From contig JAJVDF010000218.1 of the NCBI GenBank assembly GCA_022410635.1, positions 1,731,679-1,795,678 on the forward strand: a stretch of DNA of 64,000 bases, given 5' to 3'. Within the stretch, counting starts at the first letter, position 1. Each line of letters begins with the position of its first letter. The notes beneath the pieces were generated by a model that did not search any database, was not told where the DNA came from, and was given only the letters and a program-made list of their open reading frames with translations. Below are positions 52,291 to 64,000 of the stretch, in pieces. A program made the position numbers and the translations under genes. This DNA comes from Tretioscincus oriximinensis. Its lineage: Eukaryota; Chordata; Lepidosauria; Squamata; Gymnophthalmidae.

Positions 52291-55069
52291 TATTGATACA
52301 CCTGTCTTTAAATTCTTATTTAAAGTTTTAAAAATGATTATGAGACTTCAGTGCTTTATGGTTTATGTGTGATTATGATCAAATTAAAGGCCATGATCTT
52401 TTGTCTGAATAAACATATTCGGTTTGTCCTATTTCTCCAGTGCTCTTCAGGGAAACAATGGTGAGGGATAGATAGCAGAGGGCAAACAGTACAATTACTG
52501 GAGGGGGAAAAAATCTTTGAATCTCCAGAACCAGATACAATCACAGTTTCTCTCTGAACCTCTTGCTCCTCTTTATCCTTTCACTTCAGGTACTAACCTC
52601 TGAGGGCAGGTGATAGCTGCACGGAGTGGAATTCCGAAGAAGACAGAAATTCACATATAGCTGAAGGCAACAGTAAGGCAGTGGAGATATTCAACTAGTG
52701 CTGCTAACCAGACACTTCTGATGGGATTAAAAGATTAATGGACAAGAGGATGATAGTAGCTGCAATGTAATTGGATTTCACCAAAGCACTCAGTATAACA
52801 TCTCATGTAATCTTAACCGAAAACTAATTGAGATTGGCTTCGATAAGGAAACTATCAAGCAAGTTGAAAAGATAATAAACACAAGAGTCACCACTTTGGA
52901 GGACGTAATATTATCCTTCGAGATGTACGAAACCATCTGCAAGGTTTTGGGCAATTCCGTTCATCGCCCATTTCATACAATTTGGTATAAGTCATATTTC
53001 TCTGCATTAAAAAACAAAACGTGCAGTTGAAAGGTAAAAATTAGGAAAGCTTTATAGATTTTTTTTNCCAACAGCATCACTTTAAATATCACTCTAACCT
53101 TAAATGGATCATTGGATTGAAAAAGTCACAGGTATGTATTAATTTCGTGAGGCCAGCGTCTACAAACAATAGCCACAGCTGTGTGGAGTGGTGGACAGAA
53201 GACATGACCAGAGATGGACTGAACTGAAACGTGCCATTTCTGGAGTTTGGATGCTTGGATCCTGTTAATGGCTGGACTTANTCCTGGGTCAAAGTGCAAA
53301 TCATGCCATAATGTAAGTTAGAGACATAAGCATGCAGATGTTATCACTTCTTAAGTCACTTTCAAGCCACATATTTCTTTATTGTGTGCAGATGCAGTCT
53401 ACATTTGTAAGCTTCCTTCTGACAGCTTGCCCTGAATGGTAGCACAGGTAAATGGAAGGAAACCAAAACCAAAGTTTCTTCACCTTTTACACTGAAAGCA
53501 TAAGAGATACCTTTCATTAATTGCCATGAATGTTTACAGAAATAAGAGTGATTCAGGGAAGGCAGCAAAAATCTAAAATGTAAAGACAAGTAGACGTGGG
53601 AACTAAAAGAGAAGGGATTATTTGGCCTGGAGTGCTAGGCCTGCCAGGGATAACATAATTAGATTAAGAAAGGAAATATCAAAGTGAATGACAAGAGAGA
53701 ACACTTACCTGATGGCAAAATGAAAGGTGTGAAACCATTTTCTAATAGGGTTAAATGAAAGCTGTCATTTTGGGCAACTTAAAAAGGATTGAACAAAGCC
53801 TTCTGGAAACGCTCACTCGGCTTGCACAGTGAGGACTGACAGAGCATAATATAAATAAAAGATTTTGTTTCTGACTATAGAAAATGGGTTGCAATCTATC
53901 TTGGAAGCCTGTTGTTTTTTACTATTAAAATTCACGATTTAGAAGCATCCACACTGCCATTTCTCATGCCCCAATTTCCAAATATGCTGGGGGGATAAAA
54001 ATTGCCCTTGGTATTTTATTTTTTAAAAAAAGAAGTAAGGNTTTTTTTTCCAAGAATAAAAGAGAAGAAGTGCCTTCAGAGAAAGAAACTTGAGTCTACT
54101 AAGATAAGAACAGATATATGAAATACTGCACGTGACAGGAAACATGACATCTGACTCTTCAGGGTGATGGTAATGTTTCAAATATACACACATATCATTA
54201 ATGTGTGGGTTTGGGAATCAAAACAAAAGAAAATATATTTTAAGAAAAGTAACTGCAGTGATTTCCAGATTTTCTTATGGAGCAATCGAAACAATACAGA
54301 AATAGAAAATTTCCATACTGTTCAACTGCAACCTCCCAGAAATAGCCATGTAGTTTGGGTCCAGAATATCTAGCAAGGCAGTCTCACAGCAACTTGGAGA
54401 CTACCAAGAAAAAAGCAGGCAGTTTGAGCTTTCATAGACAAGCTTTCATAAGCTGCCTATTTTTTGTTTGTTCGTTTGTTTAAGATATTATGTTCTTGTT
54501 GTATCTTCCAGAGATGGTTATGAACTGTAACACCAACCATTCTGTGCCAACCCAGGAATGGGCTGATCAATTACATATATTTCAAATAATATTAATGTAT
54601 TGCACATCGTTATTCTTACTGATTACATAAGTCGCGAACAGCCCAAAACATCTTGTTTCCAGTGTTCACTCTAAAATTTTCTTTGTCACTTCTGGTTGAT
54701 GCCATTTTGGCAACACACCAACTTCCAGTCACTTCTGTTGGCGTATTCGCATAACCTCCATGGTATAGAGTACAACGAATGGCCTACTTTTGGACCTCTT
54801 TAACTGTGATATGGTCTCATTTTGGTACCCTATCCGAGTCCATGGTCAAGTCTGATGCTGATAAGACATACTAGTGGTGGGGGAAGCAGAGACACAGATT
54901 GGAAAAGGTTCAGGTCTCCTGTCCAGATTATCATTTCTATTGTTCACTCACAAGGTCGCTTCTAATATAAAGTTGGGTCTATTAATCCAAGGCTTTTATA
55001 AACCTTAAATATAGTAGATAGATTACTGGAATTCTCTTCTCTTCCTTCTCCTCCTCCTCCTTTTTTTCC
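52291..55069. other. Interval with weak LINE traces and an R1 copy, no genes
   Basis: About 52770-52830 (GGATTTCACCAAAGCACTCA) may be a decayed LINE RT motif (DFTKAF-type), low certainty. About 54379-54460 is an R1 copy on the minus strand (TTGGAGACTACCAAGAAAAAAG, GCTTTCATAGACAAGC). The rest is unassigned. Confidence 0.35.
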
Positions 55070-55371
55070 TTGGTCTGTGGAATTTACTTCCAGAAGTGGT
55101 TTATATAGCTAGAACCTGGATAGCTTTAAGATAGTATTGGACAAATTCACAGAAGCCAAATGTATCAATAGCTATTAAGATCGATCTTTTGATGCTGCTT
55201 CCGGGATGGAGTAACAGGCAAGATTCTTGATGTACCATTTGCAGGGAACTGAGAATAAGTGACGATTTTGCCTTCTTCTGCTTGGGATTGCCCAGGTGCA
55301 ACTGGTGGGCCACTCTGTGAGACAGAATGGCTGGAAAAGATGGGCACGCAGGGCTCTTATGTTCTTAAGAA
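55070..55371 (+). mobile_element. CR1 LINE 3' end
   Basis: TGGTCTGTGGAATTTACTTC, CGGGATGGAGTAACAGGCA, GGTGCAACTGGTGGGCCACT and GGGCTCTTATGTTCTTAAG. Confidence 0.88.
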
Positions 55372-56994
55372 TTAGATCTGGTAACTAACACTGAGTCTGA
55401 TAGTCATGGCACTGGGGCATTATTAATCCTTTCCTTTGATTGTGCTGCACTGTTTCTCATTGCTTTCCAGGATGTGTGAAACCATAAAGTACAGCAATGC
55501 TTGAACTACAAGTTAATTTTTCTCCAAGGATCTTCTGTCATTAATTGTGCCTTAATTTGTTTGTATAGAGCACGATGAATCATTAACATAATAGCCTGCC
55601 AAGCAAGAAAGGAAAATAATAATTAGTTTCCCCGCTTTTTTATATATATGAATTGGGATTTAAGAAGTTCTATAGATCCACAGTCATGCCAGAATCATCT
55701 TCGTCTATGGAATAAATGTGCAAAGAATGCTCAGTTACATATTTTTCTGTACCCATTATCATCACTTATATATGTGTGATGAAAAAAGAAAATATAAATG
55801 TTTGAGGTTTTTTAAAAAAATAAATATATTAAGTGGATCTAAATCTGTAGGGAAACAAACTTTTTCTGCTACACAGTGACAGAGAAACAGATTTATTTCC
55901 ACTGTAGACAGCTTGGAGACACTTTGATCTCTTTTTTCCGTGNCTTAGACTGCTTAATCCAATAGATGTGGTACTCATGAGAGGCAGTGTTTGGTGCCTT
56001 TTCAAATGGGCATAATGCCAACAAAATGCCTTCACAGTTCAGTTGGTTTAATAGTTGGCAGTGACCTCTAAGCTTCCAGCAGACCCAGTCATCCACAGAC
56101 AACAGCTCAAGAAACAGAAGCTCACCTGATACCCAAAGCAGCTGTGTACTAGATAAATGCCACTAGGTTTGTCTGCACTTATAATGCAACATTGTCAATA
56201 AATCTGTGCTGGTGTTTTGTGTTACTCTTCCCATTTTGTGTTGCTTTTCACATACTAAAACACAGAGATGATGCAAAATTATGAGATTTGACATTAATGT
56301 ACCTGCCATAGCAAACTTTTGTACAGGTTACAATAACAACAGTATCTAATAGCTAGTTAGGTTTAGCCTTGCCACATACGATTTTATCAATTTTATGTTA
56401 AAAATCAGTATTAGGCCTTCTGAGCACTTACCTTTGGGCATTTGGCTTCTGGGAAACATTCCCTTCTGGTCCATCCCTGCCATCCCCTCTTTGGGAACAG
56501 GATCATGATCTTATTCCAGTTCTAATGCTCATTAAAAGCTGCTGAAAAGGCATTTTCTGGCATTTATTGTGGTTGGGAGATGATATTGTGGATGGGAGAG
56601 GAATTGGAAGAGGGAGGGAGGGGGGAGAAGAGTAGGAAGACTGGTGAGAGGAAGGGGAGGAAGAATAAGAGGAGAGTGGCGGGGTGGCCCTTTACTATTT
56701 TGTCTGAAGTATTTCACCCTCTGCCCTATTATCTACAAAGAGAACCAATAACTGATGAGTATATCTGCATGTTTGAAGAATTTAGCCCTGTGAAAATTTG
56801 TCATGGGTTTGTAAGTAGGTTTTCCAATAATCCCAATTTGTCTCTTATGTTGTAGAAAAAAATGGAGCTATCCTGGGAATTTTGGGTTAAAAAAATTCCA
56901 GATTTCTAGGGAAGTTAATTTTTTTAAAAATCAGGTTTAAAATGCGTAATTCTTGCATTATAACAAGAAGTCCGCTGCAGTTCGTAACAAACAC
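55372..56994. other. Unassigned interval
   Basis: A purine-rich patch at about 56586-56680. No gene recognised. Confidence 0.4.
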
Positions 56995-57112
56995 CTTCGG
57001 AGCGCACTCTGAAGAACTGTAACTAACTCAAGGTCACCCAGCTGGCTTTCGAACTGGGAGATTTCAACACAAGAGTCTGAGATTCTAACCACTACACCAG
57101 ACTACTATGCTG
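56995..57112 (-). mobile_element. tRNA-derived SINE, 5' part
   Basis: AGGTCACCCAGCTGGCTTTC, GAACTGGGAGATTT and AGATTCTAACCACTACACC are the reverse of the box A and box B region of the SINE at 14666. Confidence 0.8.
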
Positions 57113-58760
57113 CCTTGTCAACCCACACGCCTGTTGCTCCCCAGAGCCATGACCACCAGCAACATAGCTACTGATAGTTTTGGTAACTTGCAGTGTCACA
57201 AGTGAGACAGTGCCTCTGCTTGCATGCATTCACTCCTACTCTGTCTCAGCTGGACACACCAGCAGCACTTCCACTGCTGTCACCACCACTACCGCAGTCT
57301 TCACAGTTCATCAATCCAGTAGGTGCAGTAGGGAGTTTAACAAAGTAGAAGGGCCAGAAGAGATAGGGGCAGGAGTTGCTGTGAGGCCCACACAGCCTGG
57401 GAAGAAAAAGAGGGAGAGGGCAGGACAGGGGCTGTGTGTGTGTGTTTCATTAAAAGCCCACAATTTTTGTGAAGAGAATGTGGGTTAGGCAGGGGAGTGG
57501 GCATATCTTGGGTGCGGGAACAGGACTCCTGACTTTACTGCATTTAAAATGTGGTAAACTTATTCATAGTAAACTAGAGCTTTATTAAAATTAAAATGTA
57601 TGAATACTGACATGAATGAAAATGATAAATGAATTGCATTTCTCTTTTTATATAGTTCCCTGGCTCATTTACTGTCTTAACATTTTTTCTTACTTATGCA
57701 TAGACACGTGCAAGAACAACAAAAATGAAACAGTGGTGAAGCTATTGTTTCACTCTCTATGTCATCAATAATTTTAGAAAAATAGGAAGAAAATGACAAA
57801 TATTTGCACTTTCAAGAGAAGCACTTCTTCGCCAATTATGGAAAATGCTATTTCTAGCATTTTCTAAATTAAAAATAAATCTTCAGACCATATAAGTAAA
57901 AGTACACTAAAAGCTATGGAAAGAACAACATCTTTTTAAATTAAANAAGTGTTTATGCAGCTTCAGCTGAACTTTATAAGACAAAGAACAACTTTTAGTA
58001 AAAGGGGCTGAAGATTACTACAATTGGCATTTTATTAGCTACTTACACATGGATTTAGTTAAACTTGCTTCCCTGTGCCAAAGTATTTTTTTAAGTTTTG
58101 CAAATAGATCAGTATCAATTACAACCAAGAAAGCCAGAAGAAGAAGCCTGCTTTTTACTTTTGAAAACTACTGGTTTTGTTATGTGATATCCTACAATCA
58201 CAACAGCCTTTCTCCATCCCATGTCCTAAAGTTTCCTCATTCCCTGGCATAGGTATCCATGCTAGTGGTATTAAACCAAAATGATTCTCCATGTGGAAAA
58301 TCAAGACACACAAAAAAGTTCTAGAAAAGAACCCAATAGGTCATGCCTTTTGACAGTGTATTCTTACATCTGATCCAAATCTAGTGAACATGACACATAG
58401 CACACAAACAACAAAGCGATTTCTCGCACTGGTTGTTATTCTGGGATATATTCTTAAATACACGAGACAGGTAATATTGACAGCACAGGATGTCCCAGCA
58501 TTGTATACTAGGACTAAGCGCTCGCAGCTTTAATAGATATGGAGGAGAGGAATTTTCAGCAGGTATCTCTTTAAATGCCTGCATCACCTGAGAGGTAAAT
58601 TACTTTTTCCATACCCTTTAAAGCCATAATGCCTAGCTTTTATATGCCTACCCTATTTGAGAATACTTACCCTATTCGAGAATGCCTTCACATCCTAGTA
58701 CAGATTACGACAGACCCTGGCCAGGACCTGCTGTCACATCAAGCCTCGATTTTGAGTTAC
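57113..58760. other. Unassigned interval
   Basis: The frame at 57180-57488 is Ser/Thr-rich without recognised domain. No gene called. Confidence 0.4.
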
Positions 58761-58936
58761 TTAAGAATATAAGAAGAGCCATATTGAATTGGGCCAGAGC
58801 CCATCTAGTTCAGCATTCTGTCTCACAAAGAAGCCCAACAATTGCACCTGAGCAGTGTGAACAGAAGAAGGCAAAATATGCACCTGTGCTCGACTCCCTG
58901 TAAATGGTATTTCAGGAGTACTGCCTGTTGCTCATC
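58761..58936 (-). mobile_element. CR1 LINE 3' end
   Basis: TTAAGAATATAAGAAGAGCC, CCCATCTAGTTCAGCATTCT, GAACAGAAGAAGGCAAAATA and GTAAATGGTATTTCAGGAG. Confidence 0.88.
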
Positions 58937-61382
58937 TTGGAATAAGCCACAGATAGGGCCAAAGCAGATAAGCAACTTATGACAGATGCTAGTCGAATAC
59001 ACCCTTTGAAATTTCCTCTTTGATACACCTGCTAAAAATGCAGAACTCCCATCCTACTTTTTTCTACTATCCCTAATCATGACTACTACAGCAATAAAAA
59101 GCAGGACTTCAAAGAAACAATAGCTGACACTACCATCCAGGGAATAAAAGCAGCAAATATATTTTCACAGATTTATTAGCTTATGCTGAAAATGTATCAG
59201 TTTTTGGCAATAGAAAGATATACCAGAGCCAAGAAAGCTTTAGTCAGCAATGCCATTGTCTTGACCAGCATTCCCCCCAATGCTTTTAAGCTGTCAACCA
59301 ACCTATCTTTTTCCCTTATATGGAGTTGGACAACAGAGCAACACAGATGAATCTCAGTTCTTCAGAGACTCTAAAAACCAGAGATAATGGCCACATTCAC
59401 ATGGCCAAATGAGGTGGTGCTTCAAGTGCCCACAAATCTCAAGGGGCACACAAACTCATTTGCAATCCGCCCAGGAGAACAGTAGAAACGGCACATATAA
59501 TCCTCCTAACTTTAGCTATGATAAATTATTTCAAAATAAATATTGTTATTTGTCTTCTTCTCCATCATATGGGCCAGCTGCCAGGGAGGAAGAACTTACA
59601 TTAATGAACCAATTCTCACTCATGATGATTTTTCTGTACATCAGACTGAAAAAGATCCATTTCTGAAACAGTTGGCATTGACAGAAATCTAAGCTGCAAG
59701 ATTTTTGTTCCACGTTTGCAAGGGTTTTGAAGATCCTGATTAGTTGTGTGAATACAGGCTGTTTATTCAAGGCTGCATTAACAGGCAGGGATGAGATGTT
59801 TACCTAGCTTCCTAAAACACAGCAGAGGATCTACTCTTAAACAAGCAAACAAAGGGTCAAATAATAATTTACACATAGCATACAGTATGCTTCTTCATAG
59901 CTTAAGCACACATGGAATGACTTTCTAGATTAGACCAATGGCTAATTCAACAAGTCTTTTCAGAAATATTACATGGATATTTATTGGTCTGCTATATTAT
60001 CTCCCTTTATCTCCCACATGATGCCAATGTTTCAGAGTAGGTTATAGCAGACCAAACAATATGAATATATTAGAAACAGGACTAAATTAGATTGAAATTA
60101 CACATAGATAGCAGTAGAAAGGTTAAAATTAAAGATAAAAGGTTCACAAGAAGACAATTAAAAATTGTACAAAAAAATTAACCAATGATCTGACCATAAC
60201 AAAACATCCAGTCTACAACATTTATAAATCAAAGAATGAATCAAGGAAGCTGTTTCTGATACATTCACACCAATGTTTACTTCTGAGACAATTATCAGTA
60301 CATGAGACCCCCACAAATTTTCCCTATTACAAATTTTGTTGGACTTTCACAGGATGCTTCCAGATAGAGAAAAAGCACAAGTATGCAATGGAGATTTTGC
60401 ATGTACTTTCCATTTTTTGCAAACTCTTTGGAAGTATGTTGTTCCTTTTGCTCCTTCAATATGAATAAGTTGCTCACATTTCCCCACCCCACCCCATAAG
60501 AAATATCAAGAATTGGATAGGATAGATCAAATCATACATATGGTTATTTGAGACTTGCCTGTTAAAGGATATATTGTTAAATGTATATGAGATTTGTGAC
60601 TGGCATGGAAGCTACAGCTTGTTAAGAGGTCAGGCTCCGTGGTGTGTGGGCTAAGATAATTAACATTGTGGAACATGCTGACGCAGGCCTATTTTTTTTA
60701 GCTTAATGCATTTTGCTCTGGATATGCTNTCTTGATACATCTGGAGATAATTGAGAAAACATGCAGCTGACACAGGATCTAGCAAAACTTGAAACAGATC
60801 CCAAGGAGACCCCAAGCACAAGGGAAATAAATAAGCAAACAGATATTTTGTTTCACATAGGAGCTGAAGGTAAAATCTTTTCAGAGGGCTCAAGTTTGCG
60901 AGAGAGTACGGATACTCCTGCTGCTCCTGTCTGGCGAGGAAAAGAGACCACATTCCCTACTAGGCCACTCCATCCCAAAGTGCCACCTAGACCAGGATAG
61001 TGGTAGACCTCTAATAAAAAACTGCCCCAGGAAGATGTGGTGCTAGGGGCTATCGTTGAACAATCTGTTCAAGTGTGGGCATCCCTGAGGCAGCTGGACC
61101 CTACCATTTGGGGTTTGTTCCAAGAGGAACAATTCCAGCTGAAATATTTCAGGACCAGTATATAGAAATCACTTTAAGTTGTTTCCACACTCCATCAGTA
61201 GCCTAAATCAAGAGGTTGCCTAGCATATTTTGTTTGCACTAGACTAATGCTACTCTGATTTAGAACCATCCTTATTCCAGATTTGCTATAGGCATTTGGG
61301 GCTTTCTGCACTTATTAGGTCTGAATCATGGCAAGACTTGCATAAGAGCCATGCTGTTTGCATGGCAGCAGTTGTTCCAATC
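58937..61382. other. Interval without recognised genes
   Basis: Frames at 59409-59666, 60660-60953 and 60761-61000 show no recognised domain. No PDZ-coding exon found. Confidence 0.4.
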
Positions 61383-61497
61383 CAGACGTGTCAAGGAAAG
61401 CTTATGCCACTTACTTTTCTACTGTTAGCCTCTAAGTGTTACTAGCTCCACTCTGCTGGACTTTCTACTAGACTAACACAGCTATTTCTCTGAGATT
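61383..61497 (+). repeat. Interspersed repeat R1
   Basis: GAAAGCTTATGCCACTTAC, TACTGTTAGCCTCTAAGTGT, CTGCTGGACTTTCTACTAGA and ACACAGCTATTTCTCTGAGA. Confidence 0.75.
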
Positions 61498-63022
61498 GTT
61501 CCAATCCAGTAACTAAACTATAGTCTTCTGGACCAGACCAAAACTGCCTCCTCACACTATAATTGGATGTGGACAAAGGAGGATAATTCATTTGCACACT
61601 GCCTGCAACTGGTCCTGCCATTGTTGACCAAGGTGTAGAACACTGACACATCTTCCCAAGCCAATGCTCTATTAAAACCTATGTAGCAAATGTCCAAAAA
61701 TCCCATAGATGAATTCAAATAGCTTTAACTAACAAAAAGAACAGCTGATTGATTCTAAAAAGCCAACATAAAGGCAGAGGAGAAACCAGACAGTTGGTTT
61801 GATCCCAACCAAGATCTATGGTGGTTCCTAGTCCTAAAGAGCTTGTGCATCCCACATCTTTGCAAAGGCTTCACTCCATTCATACATTAAGTGCTTAGAC
61901 TGAGAATATCTGTGAAGGATATATTGCTATTTTTGTTGTTGTTATTAATCCTAGACATGAACATGAATCAAAGATGCAAGAATACATAATATAGTCAGTT
62001 TTTGCTGTCTCAGTTTGATTTTGGTGTTTCTAAGGGCTTTTATTTTTTTTCTCAACTGTGGATATTTTAGGAGCCGGGCATTTTTATTTGTGTGTGGAAG
62101 AAAGGAGTGGTACTGGATGAGAGATATGGAGAGCAGATGGTGAACACCCTGCTGTGCTAATTCTAGCAATTATATTAAAGACACGATTTTGCCTTAACAG
62201 CAAATTGAACAAAATTGCTTGACTAGTAAAGTTCAGCAGTCATTTCAAATAGTTTTTAAAATAATGTATTCCCTAACTACTTTCTCCATAGTCTAATCTA
62301 AACTGAATTGCATCACTAGCTCTAATACTGCTTTGGAGTCCGTGTTGCCCTCAGCTCCATGATAGATATTCAGAGAAAATGGAATTAATAGTTCAGAAAG
62401 ACCTGGAAGCCCAGTTTGCCCGTACACGACTCTGGTTGTATCTACAGAACACTTGTTTATTCTGGAATTTCCTGATAATCCAGTTTATCATCACAGTATG
62501 TTCCAGGTTTTATCATTCAGTGAGATCCCTGTGCATGTGACACACTGACCCATCAGCCATTTTGTTTGCTGGTTGTTAAGAGAAAGTACAGTAGTCCCTC
62601 CTCCCAAATGCTATTGGATAGTTTGCTGTCAATAACAGATTGTTTCACCTCCCACCCTTGTATTTTCTCACAGAACTATTTACACTTTATGGCCTTATAT
62701 AGAAGTTCGACACTTGGATTACGGGGTAAACCAACAATGGCTTTAAAACCTGCAATTGCCACCTGGTGAGACAAATGCAACAGAAAGATGTCTTTCGAGC
62801 AGATAGTTGGCCATGACTGGACTGTTTGGCACCTTCAAGGCAAGCTTGGCCATTGATCACATAGGTCCTATTCCAACATATACTTTTAATCCACCTTCAG
62901 TCCTGGAGAACTTGACTAAATCTAGGGGGAGTAAGTATTTTTTCCTAGTTTAGTCCAGTTCTTCAGGACTAAAGATAGATTAAAAATATATGTCTGTACA
63001 GCCATCAATGTAAATTTCTTAG
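61498..63022. other. Unassigned interval
   Basis: No gene or repeat recognised. Confidence 0.4.
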
Positions 63023-63168
63023 GATCTTTCTGCATTGGATCTTATTCTAGAATAGGATCTGCCTTTCCCACACTAATACAACCTAAGGGGGACCCTAGGT
63101 AGGATCTGCCATAGCCTGCATCAGCATGCAGATATAATCCAGAATAAGACCGAGTGCAGAAAGGGCCT
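63023..63168. mobile_element. Fold-back MITE-like element
   Basis: Left arm CTTTCTGCATTGGATCTTAT then TCTAGAATAGG; right arm reversed reads CCTTTCTGCACTCGGTCTTA then TTCTGGATTATATC. The interior CTGCCATAGCCTGCATCAGC is related to the 1074 and 13672 elements. Confidence 0.6.
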
Positions 63169-64000
63169 TATTACCTACAGAAGTTATTTCTTATTTACTA
63201 TTAGCTTGGCCAGGAAGAAGGAAATAATTGGTTCAGTAGCTCTCTGTTTTCAAGTATTCTTCCACTAAACTATAATAACTACTTCCAGTGTGCTCTACAA
63301 GTGCTTGCAAAACTTGTGATCAGGTTAAAAAAATGCCACCTGCATATCTGACCAGATTAATTTAATTACTCTGCAGACATGAGGGATAATAAGTGAGTTT
63401 ATTACATTTCAAAAGAAAACAGTAGAAGATCGTAAGACAACAGACACATATTTTAAAATGTGGATGTCTCTATTAAAAGCATTCCCTAAGCTGAAATAAA
63501 TTAACATGCCAGAGGATTGTTTTTTTTATTAAATGTGTAATTTAGCAAGGTAACTTTCATTTTTGGCTTGAAGGAAGAAAATTTATTTTGCAAAATGAAG
63601 GGGGGAAATTGAAATCATCTATAACTGTACTATGCATTCCCTGTTTCTATAATAAAAAGTCCTTCAGGAAAAAGGCCATCAGCAGTAGCTTTGCCAGAAT
63701 ATGCTGTGCCCCAATGCAGTTCAATCAACCATGGGAGTCTCTCTTCCACTTGCTCCTGAGAAGAAATGAATACCACGCTACACTGTTTTATGGTAAGTGT
63801 GGAAAACACCTTCCACTTGTTTCCAAGTTTTAAGAAATAAGTTTTGCTATAAATCCAAGAAACCAAACAATTCATTCATGCAAGACCCTTCATAGTTGGA
63901 AATACTTGTGAAGATCACAGCAGCTAAGTTACTCTTCGGTCACCAAAGCGTTGGCAAACAAACAACATCACTTCTGTCACATACATTCATGCACACACGC
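63169..64000. other. Unassigned interval
   Basis: AT-rich window end. Frames at 63588-63833 and on the minus strand at 63630-63875 overlap and show no recognised protein. Confidence 0.4.

Larger units (their letters stand above)
37844..64000 (-). other. Presumed SNTA1 intron 2 and upstream sequence
   Basis: Exon 3 starts mid-codon with a valid acceptor at 37844-37846 (TAG), so an upstream exon encoding most of the PDZ (GLGISIKGG and VNGEDL-like motifs in the family) must exist. I found none on the minus strand here. The interval is filled with repeats. Treating it as one intron is inference. Confidence 0.5.

Noticed and set aside
60660..61000. Overlapping frames on both strands as an upstream SNTA1 exon
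   Set aside because: Neither encodes syntrophin PDZ or PH1 motifs, and no suitable donor in the right phase was seen.

Overview
This window is repeat-rich, AT-leaning vertebrate nuclear DNA, most likely from a squamate reptile. That is inferred from the repeat mix: many 3' ends of a CR1-type LINE ending in a TTCTTATGTTCTT-like motif, L2-type LINE ends finishing in AATAAATAAA, a tRNA-derived SINE with an AAAT tail, L1 pieces, an R4-like LINE end and many short DNA transposons. No bacterial or organellar genes are seen. Scattered single N bases mark unresolved positions.

The one host gene that can be supported is SNTA1 (alpha-1-syntrophin), on the minus strand. Six coding exons, corresponding to exons 3-8 of the usual eight-exon gene, lie at 37843-37648, 33892-33685, 29044-28914, 24415-24219, 23138-22951 and 22046-21954. 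All have AG/GT borders and matching phases and together give 336 residues plus a stop. A polyadenylation signal follows at 21737-21732. The exons encode the end of the PDZ domain, the second half of the split first PH domain, the whole second PH domain and the C-terminal syntrophin-unique domain. The N-terminal exons (first half of PH1 and most of PDZ) were not found in the 26 kb to the right and probably lie outside the window.

Left part (1-21700), downstream of SNTA1: a 1.5 kb hAT-like element (120-1629, perfect 8-bp target duplication) that contains a CpG-rich, promoter-like block; a decayed L1 (about 1960-4160) joined to a CR1 end (4160-5030); a second hAT-like element (7368-8104); a possible LTR (9256-10100); a 60-bp Tc1-like remnant (11121-11180); two L2 ends; a SINE; several fold-back elements; and long stretches without recognisable content.

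Middle (21700-37850): SNTA1 exons separated by introns carrying CR1, L2, SINE and R4-like fragments, a 0.55 kb polypurine tract next to exon 5, a 130-bp palindrome, and an old interspersed repeat that runs up to about 16 nt from the exon 6 acceptor.

Right part (37850-64000): probably the large upstream intron of SNTA1. It holds a third hAT-like element (39662-40182, 8-bp duplication, inserted into an older repeat), a Harbinger-like element (45124-45501, TTA duplication), an L1 3' end (49550-50495) inserted into another copy of the same older repeat, a CR1 ORF1 relic and many CR1 ends. No other host exon is recognised.

The most notable observation is that the CpG-rich islands seen in this AT-rich window lie inside hAT-like elements. 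The leftmost one (about 195-1000) looks like a housekeeping promoter and first exon carried by a transposon.
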